Notes: generated by a model not told the origin, from the letters alone. Positions 36,102 to 47,650 are shown, numbered from the stretch's first letter. The stretch: DNA of 64,000 nucleotides from Cymodocea nodosa (GCA_036874045.1 CM072343.1:18000001-18064000), one strand, 5' to 3'. Program-made: numbers and translations.

Positions 36102-39100
36102 TCATGCAACAAGGAGCCACCACATGAATGTGAAGCCTGTCAAGCCATACACTTTGATGAAGGCGTTCCTTTGTTCACTTCCACTTTCTCCTAATCCTGA
36201 AGTGGAAGACAGCAATATTTTGTCAGACCAACTATAAATAACAAGGGATTCTTCTAAATTAAAGAAAAACATCAGTACTGTTTTGTAATTTTCTATATAC
36301 TTCAGATAATATTGTAATTTTCCTCTACATCCTTCCACCCTACATATATCAAACAAATTTTCAACATTCGTATATATTACATTGAATTTCTCATCATTTG
36401 TGATCATCTTAAAAATTATCCAAGTCTTTTACATGCAATAAAATAATTAAAAATAGCATGTTACCAAAAGACATTTTACATTGCAATTGAGTGAGAGAGA
36501 ATTCTGAATGGATTTTATTGATTATTACACTAAGAAAATTGAATTACATAGGAATTAGAAAATTCCTTTATTTATCTTGTTTTTGAACCAAGCAAGTATC
36601 ACAAAATATATGTGCTGGCATAGATATAGATCTTTATTACTGATCAAAGAAGCAGGAATTGTTAATTTGGATAAAGCTTTTGATTGATATCTCTAGTTGA
36701 CTTACCACCTGGTGGTGAAGATGGAGGATAACTTTCTGATCCTGGAGCTTCAAAGCCATTGGTTGATTCTTCGGAAGGTGGAGATGGGGAAACTAAAATG
36801 TTGATGAAAATGGAAAAGCAATCAAGAATGCATGATAAGTACGCAGTATAATGACTAGCTACCGAACTTATAAGTTTGTAAATAAATAGGTATCATGCAT
36901 CTCATCCATAAAAGAACAATTCCGTCAAGGTAATTCTCATTTCCTTCTCCAAATCTACATTGCAATTGAGTGCGTGAAAATTCTAAATGGATTTTGTTGA
37001 CTATTATATATAATCAAGAAATTGAATGACGAAGGAATTAGAAAATTCCACTGGTTATCTTCTTTTTGAACCTAGCAAGTATTGTAAAATATATACACAT
37101 GCACATACGAAGATCTTTATTACTGATCAACAAAGAAGCAGGACTTGTTACTTTGGTTAAAATCTCTAGTCGACATACCATATGGTGGTGGTGAAGATGG
37201 AGGCGTTGGATTACCTTCAGATGGTGAAGCTCCAGAGTTATCTGCTGGAGATTGTGATGGAGGTGCTTCGGAAGGTGGAGATGGGGAATCTAAAATGTTG
37301 AGGAAAAAGGAAAAGCAATCAAGAACGCATGATAAGTACGTAGTATAAGGATTAGCAACCGAATTTATATGTTTGTAAATAAATAGGTATCATGCATCTC
37401 ATCCATAAAAGAACAATTCCGTCAAGGTAATTCTCATTTCCTTCTCCAAATCTACATTGCAATTGAGTGCGTGAAAATTCTAAATGGATTTTGTTGACTA
37501 TTATATATAATCAAGAAATTGAATGACGAAGGAATTAGAAAATTCCACTGGTTATCTTCTTTTTGAACCTAGCAAGTATTGTAAAATATATACACATGCA
37601 CATACGAAGATCTTTATTACTGATCAACGAAGAAGCAGGACTTGTTACTTTGGTTAAAATCTCTAGTCGACATACCATATGGTGGTGGTGAAGATGGAGG
37701 CGTTGGATTACCTTCAGATGGTGAAGCTCCAGAGTTATCTGCTGGAGATTGTGATGGAGGTGCTACGGAAGGTGTAGATGGGGAATCTAAAATGTTGATG
37801 AAAAAGGAAAAGCAATCAAGAACGCATGATAAGTACGTAGTATAAGGATTAGCAACCGAATTTATATGTTTGTAAATAAATAGGTATCATGCATCTCATC
37901 CATAAAAGAACAATTCCGTCAAGGTAATTCTCATTTCCTTCTCCAAATCTACATTGCAATTGAGTGCGTGAAAATTCTAAATGGATTTTGTTGACTATTA
38001 TATATAATCAAGAAATTGAATGACGAAGGAATTAGAAAATTCCACTGGTTATCTTCTTTTTGAACCTAGCAAGTATTGTAAAATATATACACATGCACAT
38101 ACGAAGATCTTTATTACTGATCAACGAAGAAGCAGGACTTGTTACTTTGGTTAAAATCTCTAGTCGACATACCATATGGTGGTGGTGAAGATGGAGGCGT
38201 TGGATTACCTTCAGATGGTGAAGCTCCAGAGTTATCTGCTGGAGATTGTGATGGAGGTGCTACGGAAGGTGGAGATGGGGAATCTAAAATGTTGATGAAA
38301 AAGGAAAAGCAATCAAGAACGCATGATAAGTACGTAGTATAAGGATTAGCAACCGAATTTATATGTTTGTAAATAAATAGGTATCATGCATCTCATCCAT
38401 AAAAGAACAATTCCGTCAAGGTAATTCTCATTTCCTTCTCCAAATCTACATTGCAATTGAGTGCGTGAAAATTCTAAATGGATTTTGTTGACTATTATAT
38501 ATAATCAAGAAATTGAATGACGAAGGAATTAGAAAATTCCACTGGTTATCTTCTTTTTGAACCTAGCAAGTATTGTAAAATATATACACATGCACATACG
38601 AAGATCTTTATTACTGATCAACAAAGAAGCAGGACTTGTTACTTTGGTTAAAATCTCTAGTCGACATACCATATGGTGGTGGTGAAGATGGAGGCGTTGG
38701 ATTACCTTCAGATGGTGAAGCTCCAGAGTTATCTGCTGGAGATTGTGATGGAGGTGCTACGGAAGGTGGAGATGGGGAATCTAAAATGTTGATGAAAAAG
38801 GAAAAGCAATCAAGAACGCATGATAAGTACGTAGTATAAGGATTAGCAACCGAATTTATAAGTTTGTAAATAAATAGGTATCATGCATTTCACACTTTAA
38901 AAAACAATTCCACCGTGGGTAATTCTCATTTCTTTCTTGAAATCTACATTGCAATTGGTTGCGAGAAAATTCAAAGTGGAGTTTCTTGATTATTATAAAT
39001 AATAAGGAAATTGAATGAAAAAGGAATTAGAGAATTCCATTATGCATCTTGTTTTTGAACCTAGCAAGAATCATAAAATTTATACACATGCATATATGAA

Positions 39101-40161
39101 GATCTTTATTACTAATCAAAGAAGCAGGACTTGTTAATTTGGATGAAGCTTTTGATTAAAATCTCTTATGAATTTGGACTCGTTAATTTGGAAGATGTCA
39201 CAGCTGGTGAAGGAGCCGTTGGAGGGATCGACGGTGGTGAAGTTTCTGCATGATGGGAGAGGAGGCAGTAAAAAATATATGAAAATATTTTCTTGTGTAC
39301 GTATGGTTGATGCGCGCCAACATATATAACCAAAGCAATGTGTTTAAGTTCATGGTTATCGACGCATGTGTTAAGAACATGTTAATCTAACCAAAACACA
39401 GCTGAAAATCTTGAAAAAAGCCTTTTATTAGCAGTTACATATAGAAATCATAAACAGACATAACATTAGATTACATTACAGTCATGCCGATCAGAATTTC
39501 TAAGGTTTTTGACTTTTGATACATTAATCGGCAGTCATATAAATAAGTTTGAAAAGTCAAAAATTTCAAAAAGTGAGCTTTTGATGCATTGGTTTTTTAT
39601 GTTTTGAAGCTTAAAAGGTGTTGCGTGGAAAACTTCTGAATCCTGAAGAACTTGTTCGAATTAATGAAAGATCAACTCAAAGTTTCTGAAAATTAAGCAT
39701 AAAACTGGTTTTACCCGAAGGAGCTGCAACGTGACCGGAAGCACCATGGCTCTGAGCTGCAAACACGTACACCCATAATCAAAACAAAAATCGTTCAGGT
39801 TTAATTGGGAAGTAGACTAAAAGATTTGGAAAATATCAAATTAAATGAGCGTAGGATATATCCGACCATCGTTGCCACAGTTGAGGCTGAAGCCGCCGGC
39901 GGGTTTACATTCGTTCATTAACGATACGGTAGTTTCTGGGCCTACGCTGGCAAAAATCTGGCACAGGCAAGGAGTGTCGGTGTTGTAAAGGTTCTCCAGA
40001 GCCGCGCAACAAGTCTGCACTCCCTCTGGGCTTTGGATGTCCATGCAACTATCGCCCAATTTCTGTTGGCAGGCTTGGGACGGCCCAGCGCTCGCCGTCG
40101 CCGATGATGCCACCGCCAGCGTAATCATCATCAGTACCACACTTACTTTGCTTGCCGCCAT
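36102..40161 (-). CDS. LTPG with tandemly amplified Pro-rich exons (locus F)
   Basis: Predicted GPI-anchored lipid-transfer/xylogen-like protein of 320 aa. Exons are 40161-39867, 39756-39715, 38780-38670, 38283-38173, 37786-37676, 37289-37179, 36792-36706 and 36196-36102. Every junction is phase 1 with GT/AG borders, and the frame runs to TGA at 36102. Residues 1-25 are a signal peptide. Cysteines are at 31, 39, 51, 52, 65, 67, 85 and 95. About residues 113-289 are five Pro/Ser-rich modules: four of 37 aa (start DSPSPPSE or similar, end TPPSSPPPY) and one of 29 aa. The last exon ends YGLTGFTFMWWLLVA, a probable GPI signal. SP, AP and SPPP motifs suggest heavy O-glycosylation. Exon 1 is nearly identical to B. 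The model is inferred from splice signals and phase; usage of each module is unproven. Confidence 0.78.
36886..38873. repeat. Four-copy 497-bp tandem repeat (exon plus intron)
   Basis: Unit starts recur at about 36886, 37383, 37880 and 38377 with exact 497-bp period and only a few differences. Each unit holds one complete 111-nt exon with acceptor (CATTTTAG) and donor (GTATGTCG). Diverged half-units flank the array on both sides (about 36420-36885 and 38874-39165). Confidence 0.95.
39166..39245 (-). CDS. Alternative terminal exon within locus F
   Basis: After the acceptor CATGCAG, in phase with exon 2, it reads ETSPPSIPPTAPSPAVTSSK, then six more residues to a TAA. It is the homologue of the last exon of locus G. 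I find no good phase-1 donor inside it, so its use would end the protein without the Pro-rich modules or GPI tail. It occupies the place of a module exon, next to a diverged repeat unit. It may be skipped in most transcripts. Confidence 0.5.
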
Positions 40162-40230
40162 TCTTTTCTCCTTCTTCTTCGATCTCCCTCTCGCTCTGTT
40201 TTACAGGACAAGAGGAGGCAGTACGCGTTT

Positions 40231-40280
40231 ACATATATATATATATATATACCACCACCACCACCACCACCACCACCACA
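40231..40280. repeat. (TA)n(CCA)n microsatellite in LTPG F promoter
   Basis: A TA tract then a CCA tract, the inverted and longer counterpart of the tract before locus B. It lies about 70-120 bp before the ATG. Confidence 0.85.
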
Positions 40281-40429
40281 TTCTTGTCGATGAGAATGGT
40301 CTCCATCCCGTGTTTCTTCCCTTCACGTTCGTTCCACCAGCCCAATGATAACAATAACCTACCATTGTGTACATATCACTCCCATACTACTTTATGTATA
40401 TATATTATACATGCTTCTTAATTAAGAAC

Positions 40430-41490
40430 TTCGCAGATTACTACAGCATGTACATGTCAGTCTAATCTAGTCGGTGAGTTTAATAAGATTAAATAGTGTC
40501 GTTGACAAAGGGAACAGTGGCGCTACTATGTGATCTCGTCGTTAAAAATTTCAACAACGATAAGTCCATGATAGGGTGACTTGTTGTTACCTGATTTAAG
40601 AGTATTAGTTTGCTTAATTGCTTCAATATATGTATTTTATGATAATTATATTATACTTTTTCTGAAATGTCATCTTAAAATCAATTGACAATAGGGAAAG
40701 AAAATTATCATATATAAATTTAGATTTAGTTCTCATATTAATCGATATGAAATTATTGGTATACTTTTCCTTACCTGTGGTTTATGTTTTATGTCTACAA
40801 GTATTCATTCAGATCGATGTATGTGAATCTAATTTAATATTATGTAAACTTTTATTTTAAAATTAATTAACAATTAGTAGAGAAAATTATCATATGCAAG
40901 TCCAAGTTCAATTCCCATGTTAATTAATATATAACTATTCTCACACTTCATGAAAATAACAAGTGCAATATCCAAATCTTTTAAGACATAAATAAATAAA
41001 TAAATATGTAGTACTGTGCCGCGTTATAGCTTTACAATCTAATAATATTTATTACCGCACTGTCTTCGTGGGGAGCACGTAATGAGTGGTAGAGCACTAC
41101 GTCCAGATCTCATTCCTTTCCAGAAGCTTTTGTTTTCAAAATAAACCTTTGACCATTGATCAAGCAAAATATGATTTTCTTTCGAATAAGTGCAAGCAGG
41201 GAATTTTTTAATTAATTTAATATTAAAAATAAAATGTATTTTATATAATTACTCAATCCTTCTAAATTATTTATTCGTTCCAAAATATTATTGATGCGAT
41301 TCACTTCTTTTTAGTAAAACCAATCAATCCTAATAATGACTTTGATCTCTTTTGTAAATCCTCTAAACGGGCATCTGCCCAAGGTTGATTACAGATGTTG
41401 CTGTGGGTAATAGAGATAGCAGCCAAACTACACCTAGAAGCAAGATGAAGTGTACAAAGGGAGTCACCGAAAGTTACGACACATGTTGAT
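40430..41490 (-). repeat. Duplicated LTPG upstream block (locus F copy)
   Basis: About 41030-41200 matches the B block (GAGTGGTAGAGCACTACGTC and the CAGAAGCTTTTGTTTTCAAA stretch), and about 41380-41490 matches 34530-34650. It ends where TIR element 3 is inserted. Confidence 0.7.
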
Positions 41491-41495
41491 ATTTA

Positions 41496-42456
41496 AGGTT
41501 TATTTGTACATATTTTTTGTCAGAAAATAAAATGATAAGAAACGACAGAAAATGAAAATACTAAGGTATGATAAGATATGATAGAAAATATAAGATTGTT
41601 TGTGTGATCGAAAAGTAAAAAATGAAATGTTTGTGCAATTGTAGGAAATGATAGAAAATCTATTATTAAATAATTTTCAAAATATTAAATAATAAATTGA
41701 CAAAAATTACTATTAGCTTGATAAAAATGATAGAAAATTTAAAAATTAATACTTTTTAAAAATTTTAATAATAAATATTATATTTGAAAGTAATATTTTA
41801 AATATTATAGTATATATTAATATTTCATTAAATATAGATGTAACATGTGAAATAATATATTTGTAATTAACATAAACAACATTGTTCATTATAATATAAA
41901 TTTTTTTAGAAATAATATGTTAATGTATTATTTAATATTATTAAGTTGTGTTGGAATTAATGTTACTTATTTAACATATTATTAAGTTGTTGAATATCTT
42001 AATCTATTATTTATTCTTATAACATTAATGCTATTATATTTTAATGTATTATAATCTAGTATCATTTTTCAACATTATTTTTTCTTTTAATCTATTATAA
42101 TTATAATATGTTGTTATTCATTTATTCTTATAATTATACTTCTTGATATCATGTTAATGTTATTATTTTAATGTATTATAATAATAATATGTTATTTATT
42201 ATTGTAATTATAATTATTATATTTATATTGATAATTATATATTATTTATTATATTATAAATCTATATCATTTCCCTTTGTTTTTGAAGGATTAAGGTAAG
42301 AAATGATGGAAAACATTTTCTTTAATATGAAAGGAAACAACGAAAAATCATCTTCTTACATTTCTATTTGCACAAACACAAGAAATGACTGGAATATTTT
42401 TCTTGTCATTTCTTTTCCTTCTATTTTTTGTTATTTTTGGTCATACAAACTCCCCC
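41496..42456. mobile_element. TIR element 3 (Harbinger-like MITE), about 960 bp
   Basis: The right end read inward is GGGGGAGTTTGTATGACC and the left end AGGTTTATTTGTACAT. TTA flanks both sides (41493-41495, 42457-42459). The interior is AT-rich, with GATAGAAAAT-type phrases and no transposase. The related site upstream of locus E (about 34645) has no insert. Confidence 0.6.
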
Positions 42457-42639
42457 TTAAGTCTAGAAGCAAAAGACAACCTTTCATTCTAGTTTTTGGA
42501 GTTAGGGTTTCAAACCTTCACAAGAGATTAAATAATAGCTGAGAGTAAATCCTACTCCTTCGATGGTAAAATTGCATACTAGAAACATAAAAAAATAGAA
42601 TTGAAAATAAGGACCAACAAAAGTAACGTAGTGATAAGA

Positions 42640-42895
42640 CCGTTAGATTCCAACACTCTCCTCCTTCAAGTTGGCAAAAGAATACTTTTAGTGCACAACT
42701 TGTTGAGAAGATATCTAAAGATGTTTCCATTAACAAGTTTAGTAAAAAGATTTGCAATATGCTCTCCAAATTTATGATCATTCCTCCTTGTATTCTTTCA
42801 CAAACAAAATGACAATTTATCTTGATGTGTTTGATTCTTTTGTGGAAAATAGGATTCTTCACAATGTGTTTAGCTACCATGTTGTCACAAAACAT
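42640..42895 (-). mobile_element. Copia RNase H end and LTR start
   Basis: The minus-strand frame reads FCDNMVAKHIVKNPIFHKR and CHFVCERIQGGMIINLE, the end of a Copia RNase H with its CDN motif. Then comes GGAGAGTGTTGGAATC, a polypurine tract and probable LTR start that continues to about 42475. RT and integrase are absent. It is separated from the Copia RT at 45-47 kb by locus G. Confidence 0.75.
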
Positions 42896-43264
42896 TTCTG
42901 CTACTTCAATTAGTTAACCGAGGTTGATTAAACATATTTTTTAATGTATATGCATCATGCTTGCATCATGTGAATGAGGCATGGAAGTTACGTCTAAACT
43001 TCAGCAAGGATGGGTATAGAAATTAAACATGGATGTGTAATGAACGTGCGTATATTAACGTACGTTTGCAGAAAATGTAAGTGTTTTAATTCATATTACA
43101 TTATTGTTGTTATGTAGAATGAGTGGAAGATGTGTGTGTTATGTATGGTCGTATGTCTATGTCGTGGTGTTAGTAGGCAGTTATTTTAGATAGTTATTGT
43201 ATGGGTGTTCGAAGGTTGTAAGAGGTAGTGTAAAAAGAAGAAGAAAAGAGTAGTCTGTTGACAT

Positions 43265-43336
43265 ACCATCTGTTGGTGAAGACGGACGGAGGCATTGGAT
43301 TACTTTCTGATGCTGGAGCTTCAGAGTCATCTGTCG
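43265..43336 (-). pseudogene. Relic of a Pro-rich LTPG linker exon
   Basis: The minus strand shows the acceptor CGACAG and a shortened module (DSEAPASESNP, then MPPS). The donor GTATGT is also present. A four-base insertion near the CCTCCGTCCG segment shifts the phase, so it can no longer be spliced in frame like the F modules. Confidence 0.6.
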
Positions 43337-43756
43337 AATTGAAGGTTGGAAAAGCAATCAACAATGCATGTTAAGCGATACATGCATGTACAAATTAGAT
43401 TGAAATAGAAAGTGAAATATTGTAGGTACAGGGAATCAAATTGGTAAAAATTTATATGTCACACCTCTTATAATTACGTCGTGGATCCTATAAAGTATCA
43501 TAATTTCAAAGTACTGGCTTTTGCTCATGAGAAATTATATCAGTCACCTTATTAACCTCTCTCTTGTTGACAAAGTAGATAATACTCGGGTGGAATCTAT
43601 ACCTACCAGTTGTGTTTCAAGAAATAAATATCAAGGATAAAAACTAATATGGCATTTCATCTATGAAGGTATATATCAGTACATTCATATATATGGTTAA
43701 AAGATTGATAAAATCATTAGAAACAATTTTATGTTTTTTTAAAAAGATTGATAAAA

Positions 43757-44709
43757 TTAAACAGGCAAAAGAGGAAAAATTAAAGAAGATGTAACAGCTG
43801 GTGAAGGGCCTGTTGGAGGGACTGGCGGTGGTGAAGCTTCTGCATGCATGGTGCGAGAGAAGCCAGTAAAAAAATCTGAAAATATTCTATTGTGTACGTA
43901 TAGCTGATGCCAACATATATAAATATATAACCAAAGGAATCTATTTAATCTTATGGTTACTGGAGGACACGATGAGAACATGTTATTCTAATTACCAACC
44001 AAAACACAGCTGAAACTCTTGAAAAGAGCGTTTTATAATTAGCCGTCATAGAAATCATAAACAGAGATACAACATTAGATTACAATATTACAATCATGCT
44101 GATCAGAACTTTCAAGGTTTTTGACTTTTGATATGTTAATTGGCAGTCATATTAATCATAGTTTGAAAAGACAAAATTTTCAAAATGTTGCAGATATCCG
44201 GCGCAGAAAAATTTTTAATCATCAAAAACTTGTTAGAAATAAAGAAAGATTAACTTCAAGAGTTTCTGAGAACCGTAAACGAATGGCTTTTACCCGAAGG
44301 ACGTCTCTTCCTTTCATACACGGTATTAACTGCAAACACATCCATGGCCAAGGTTAATGAGAAAAATTTCGCAACACTCGAGACTGAAAGATTTGAAAAA
44401 ATCAATTTATGAGCATAAGATACAACCAATGCCGCCACGTGAGAGTTCCATATCGACGTCGGGACGACAGCTTCTCATGATCACAGGGAATTTATCTACT
44501 CTTTGCTCGGCGCCGTCAATAATGTCGCACAGGCAAACATCTCTGTAGTCTATAAATTCCATCAGAGCCGTGCAACAGGTCCGCGTTCCCTCTGGGCTGT
44601 TGTCATTGCAACGATTGCCCGGTTTCTCCTCGCAGGTTTTCTTCGCCGTCACCGATGATGCCACTGCCATCGTCACCATCAATACCACCCATACTTTGCT
44701 TGCCTCCAT
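43757..44709 (-). CDS. LTPG-like protein with short Pro-rich tail (locus G)
   Basis: Secreted lipid-transfer-like protein. Proposed exons are 44709-44427, 44329-44294 and 43839-43757 (133 aa), all phase 1. A signal peptide (about 1-22) precedes cysteines 26, 34, 45, 46, 59, 61 and 81. Exon 3 reads EASPPPVPPTGPSPAV and ends SSLIFPLLPV, a short hydrophobic end that is a weak GPI candidate. The eighth cysteine is odd: it lies just after the exon-1 donor, so splicing removes it, while reading through gives GGIGCILCS and a stop. The ATG at 44709 aligns with B and F; the upstream in-frame codons are an Arg/Ser-rich CTT-repeat artefact. The gene may be functional, but splicing and disulphide pattern are uncertain. 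Confidence 0.65.
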
Positions 44710-45130
44710 TCTTCTTCTTCTACTGCTTCTTCTTCTTCTTGTGAGCATTTATACCACCACATTGTTTTGGAGTGGTCTCCCGCGTTTCTTCTCGCCACGT
44801 TCTACATCCACCAGTGCAATGACGACGACGATGATGATCACGACCACCATAATAATAATAATTGAATTTCGCTGCAGTACGGCTTCGACGTTCAAATTAA
44901 ATTTAACAACGATAATTCCATCCATAATAGAGAAGTTTTGTCATTGTCTGATTTAAGAGTATTAACTAGAGGAGTTATAAGACCATGGAGCTCCTCTATA
45001 TATGGAGGTGGAGACAGAAGAAAAAATAGAGATAGAAGTGAGAACATCTGCACCTCCTCTACCTTACCGGAGTCATCAATTTTGACGGAACCGCCTTCCA
45101 TTATGGTAATCACCAGTCATTAAGATTGGT
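44710..45130 (-). promoter_or_regulatory. Locus G upstream region
   Basis: Contains a (CTT)n tract by the ATG, a GATGATGATCACGACC-type stretch and CTCTATTATGGATGGAATTA. All are shared with the upstream regions of E (33.43-33.65 kb) and the relic at 22.5-22.9 kb. About 44975-45130 is not shared. Confidence 0.5.
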
Positions 45131-45169
45131 GATTATTTCCTTCCTTTTAATTTCCATGGTCTTAATGAC

Positions 45170-47300
45170 CATTATTCCAACATGAGCAACAACTTTGTTC
45201 GACAGACATAACACGCTTTTGTTATCGGAAGGTAGCATTGGTGTTTGTGAAGAACCATATCCAAGCTCACTGAGAAGGTACACGATCTAGAGAACCATTG
45301 CAGCACCATCCGCCAGTGCCTGGTACTCAACTTTGATCGAATTACATGACAAACTATTACAAGAGATGCAGTTTCCTCCTAAGAAAATAACATAGCTTGT
45401 TACAAACCGACAAGAGAGATGGCAGGTTCCCCAATCTACGTCGCAAAAGGTATGAAGATTGAGGGTAGACTGCTTGGTAAAACGTAACCCGAGAAAGTAG
45501 CTACCTTGTATTTAATGAAGAACTCATTTTAAAAGAGAGTAATGACTTCCCCACGGTGCATGTATAAATTGACTAAGAAAGTTAATGGCAAAAGATAAAT
45601 CCAGCTTAGTAATGCACAAATACTGTATACTTCTTAAAACACTACAGTATTCAATAACATTAGAATAAGGTATGCTAGGATGTTGAACAAATTGAGAAAG
45701 TTTCATGGAGAATGGCGTAGCATTAGGCCTACGATTTTCCATTTGCATCTTTTTCAAAATGGAAATGACATAATTAGCTTGAGTAAGAATCATACCTTTG
45801 TTTCCATGTAAAACTTGTACTCCAAGGAAATAATGTAATTTACCTAGATCCTTCAAATCAGAAACTTTACTAATAAAAGAGACAAAATTGTTAAGCATAT
45901 CTTAATTGCTTCCAATGAAGAGAATGTCATCAACATAAAGTAATAAATGCACCACTTTATCACCATTTTGAAAAATAAATAAAGAGGTATCACTTCGGCT
46001 AATAAAAAAACTATAACTAATCAACCATGAGCTAAACTTTTGATACCATGCACGAGGAGCATGTTGAGATCATACAAAACTTTATTTAATTTACAAACTT
46101 AATTCGATAAAGATTCATCACAAAAACCTAGAGGTTGCAATATGTTAGACAGTTTCATTAAGATTTTTGCGAAGTAAAGCATTTTTAACGTCTAACTGTC
46201 TCATATGTCAACCTTTTATGGTGGCCAAAGTGAGCATGATGTGAATGGTGATAGGCTTAACTACAAGGGAGGATGCTTCATTGAAATCAATCCTGTGCAC
46301 CTATCGTTATCCATTAGCCACTAGACATGCTTTGAGTTACTCAAGACTATCGTCCACATGTAACTTAGATTTGAAAACCCATTTAGAATTAATAATATGC
46401 ATTTTGTCACCTTTTGGGATCAAAGTCCAAGTATCATTACGTCGAAGAGCCTCCAGTTCTTCTTTCATGGCATTGCACCACCCTTCATGCCCTATAGGAA
46501 CTAGAGGAATCACCATGGATTCACAATTCAAGGCATAGCACGGGTTGGGTTTGACAATTCCAGATTGAGATCTAGGGCGTGTTAGTGCATGACGGAAAAT
46601 TCTGACAGAAAGGAAAAGGAAAATTCTGACGGAAAGGAAATGGAAAATTTGTAACGGAAAGTAAAAGGAAAATTCTGAGAGGGGTTTAGTGCAGGACAGA
46701 AAATTCTGATGGAAATTCTGACAAAAGTTTATTACAACTAATATTCGAAAAATACAAATACATCTTAATTGAAATATTACAATACGAAATAATATCATCT
46801 AGTTCTTCCATCCCACATTGCCATCATCATATTTTCTCGCATCTTATCTGTCATTTCTTTTCTTTGTTCTTGAGTCATTCGAATCTGGGCATTGCTTTCT
46901 ATATATATCTCTCCCATTGGTTGTATGTCATCAATAATATTTAACTCTTCCAACTCATCTAGCAGGTCCTCAAGTAAATCTTACTTATCAGTCTTACAAA
47001 TTCCGTCAGGCACGAGAGAGGGAGAAAAATTTTCTGAATAGGGGCGATCGAAAATTTTCTGACGGTAAAGGAAATTTTTGGATTTTATACAACAGTAAAA
47101 TCCGATTTTCCTTTCCGTCAAGTGTAATGCACACTAACAGCATTCGAACGGAATTCAATAATTTTCCTTTCCGTCAGCTGAATTCCGTCAGTCACTAACC
47201 CCCCCCTAGTCACCTTGGGATGAATGGTAGTGATGGTTTCTTGTGTAAAGGTGTTTTGGCAAGCTTAGAAGTTATTCTTATGTCAACTTCAAGATAAATG
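45170..47300 (-). mobile_element. Copia RT-RNase H remnant, interrupted by a DNA element
   Basis: Minus-strand frames read as Copia reverse transcriptase: an N-terminal part at 46337-46560 (WCNAMKEELEALRRNDTWTL), YVDD at about 45925 and DLKDLGKLHYFLGVQV at about 45850. RNase H follows at about 45200-45480. Several stops and shifts are present. The pre-RT part continues at about 47209-47300 on the far side of an inserted TIR element (46575-47205). No LTRs were identified nearby. Confidence 0.8.
46575..47205 (-). mobile_element. TIR element 4 (Harbinger-like) with transposase tail
   Basis: Left end GGGCGTGTTAGTGCATGACG and right end (inward) GGGGGGGTTAGTGACTGACG match at most positions. CTA is duplicated at 46572-46574 and 47206-47208. 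On the minus strand, about 46980-46795 encodes an acidic then basic segment with RMTQEQRKEMTDKMRENMM near a C-terminal MW and a stop. This resembles the C-terminal end of plant Harbinger transposases as I know them; the catalytic part is gone. It is inserted in a Copia pre-RT region. Confidence 0.7.
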
Positions 47301-47650
47301 AAGCAAATGTTGAAGAGAAAGAAATATACCATCAGTAAATCATTCTACTGTAAGTATGCCATGGAAATAATGAAGATCTCCAAGGTCTTTCTTTTATAGC
47401 ATCGTTTAGAAAATCATCAAACATGCAGTTATTATTCCTTTTGTCAAATGATCACAGAATAAACTCTTGGTATAAGAAACTGAGTGTTACCATAGAACTC
47501 CAACTGTAAGAAAAATACAGAAACCTATTCATACCAAACCCACACTTGTTGAATCAATCAATTCACAAACCCAATGTGACAGTGCATTCTGCACTCTCAG
47601 GAACTAATCTGAAAAAGCCTCGTAAAAAGGCAATGAATTTCCATGGAGTT

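Noticed and set aside
37145-38839. Four nearly identical 67-codon plus-strand frames rich in Gly, Asp and Glu
   Set aside because: They are the antisense of the Pro-rich module exons of locus F; the minus strand has splice sites and phase agreement, the plus strand does not.
36886-38873. Regular repeat array resembling a CRISPR or satellite
   Set aside because: Units are 497 bp with no short repeat/spacer pattern, each holding one spliceable exon; the context is a plant gene.
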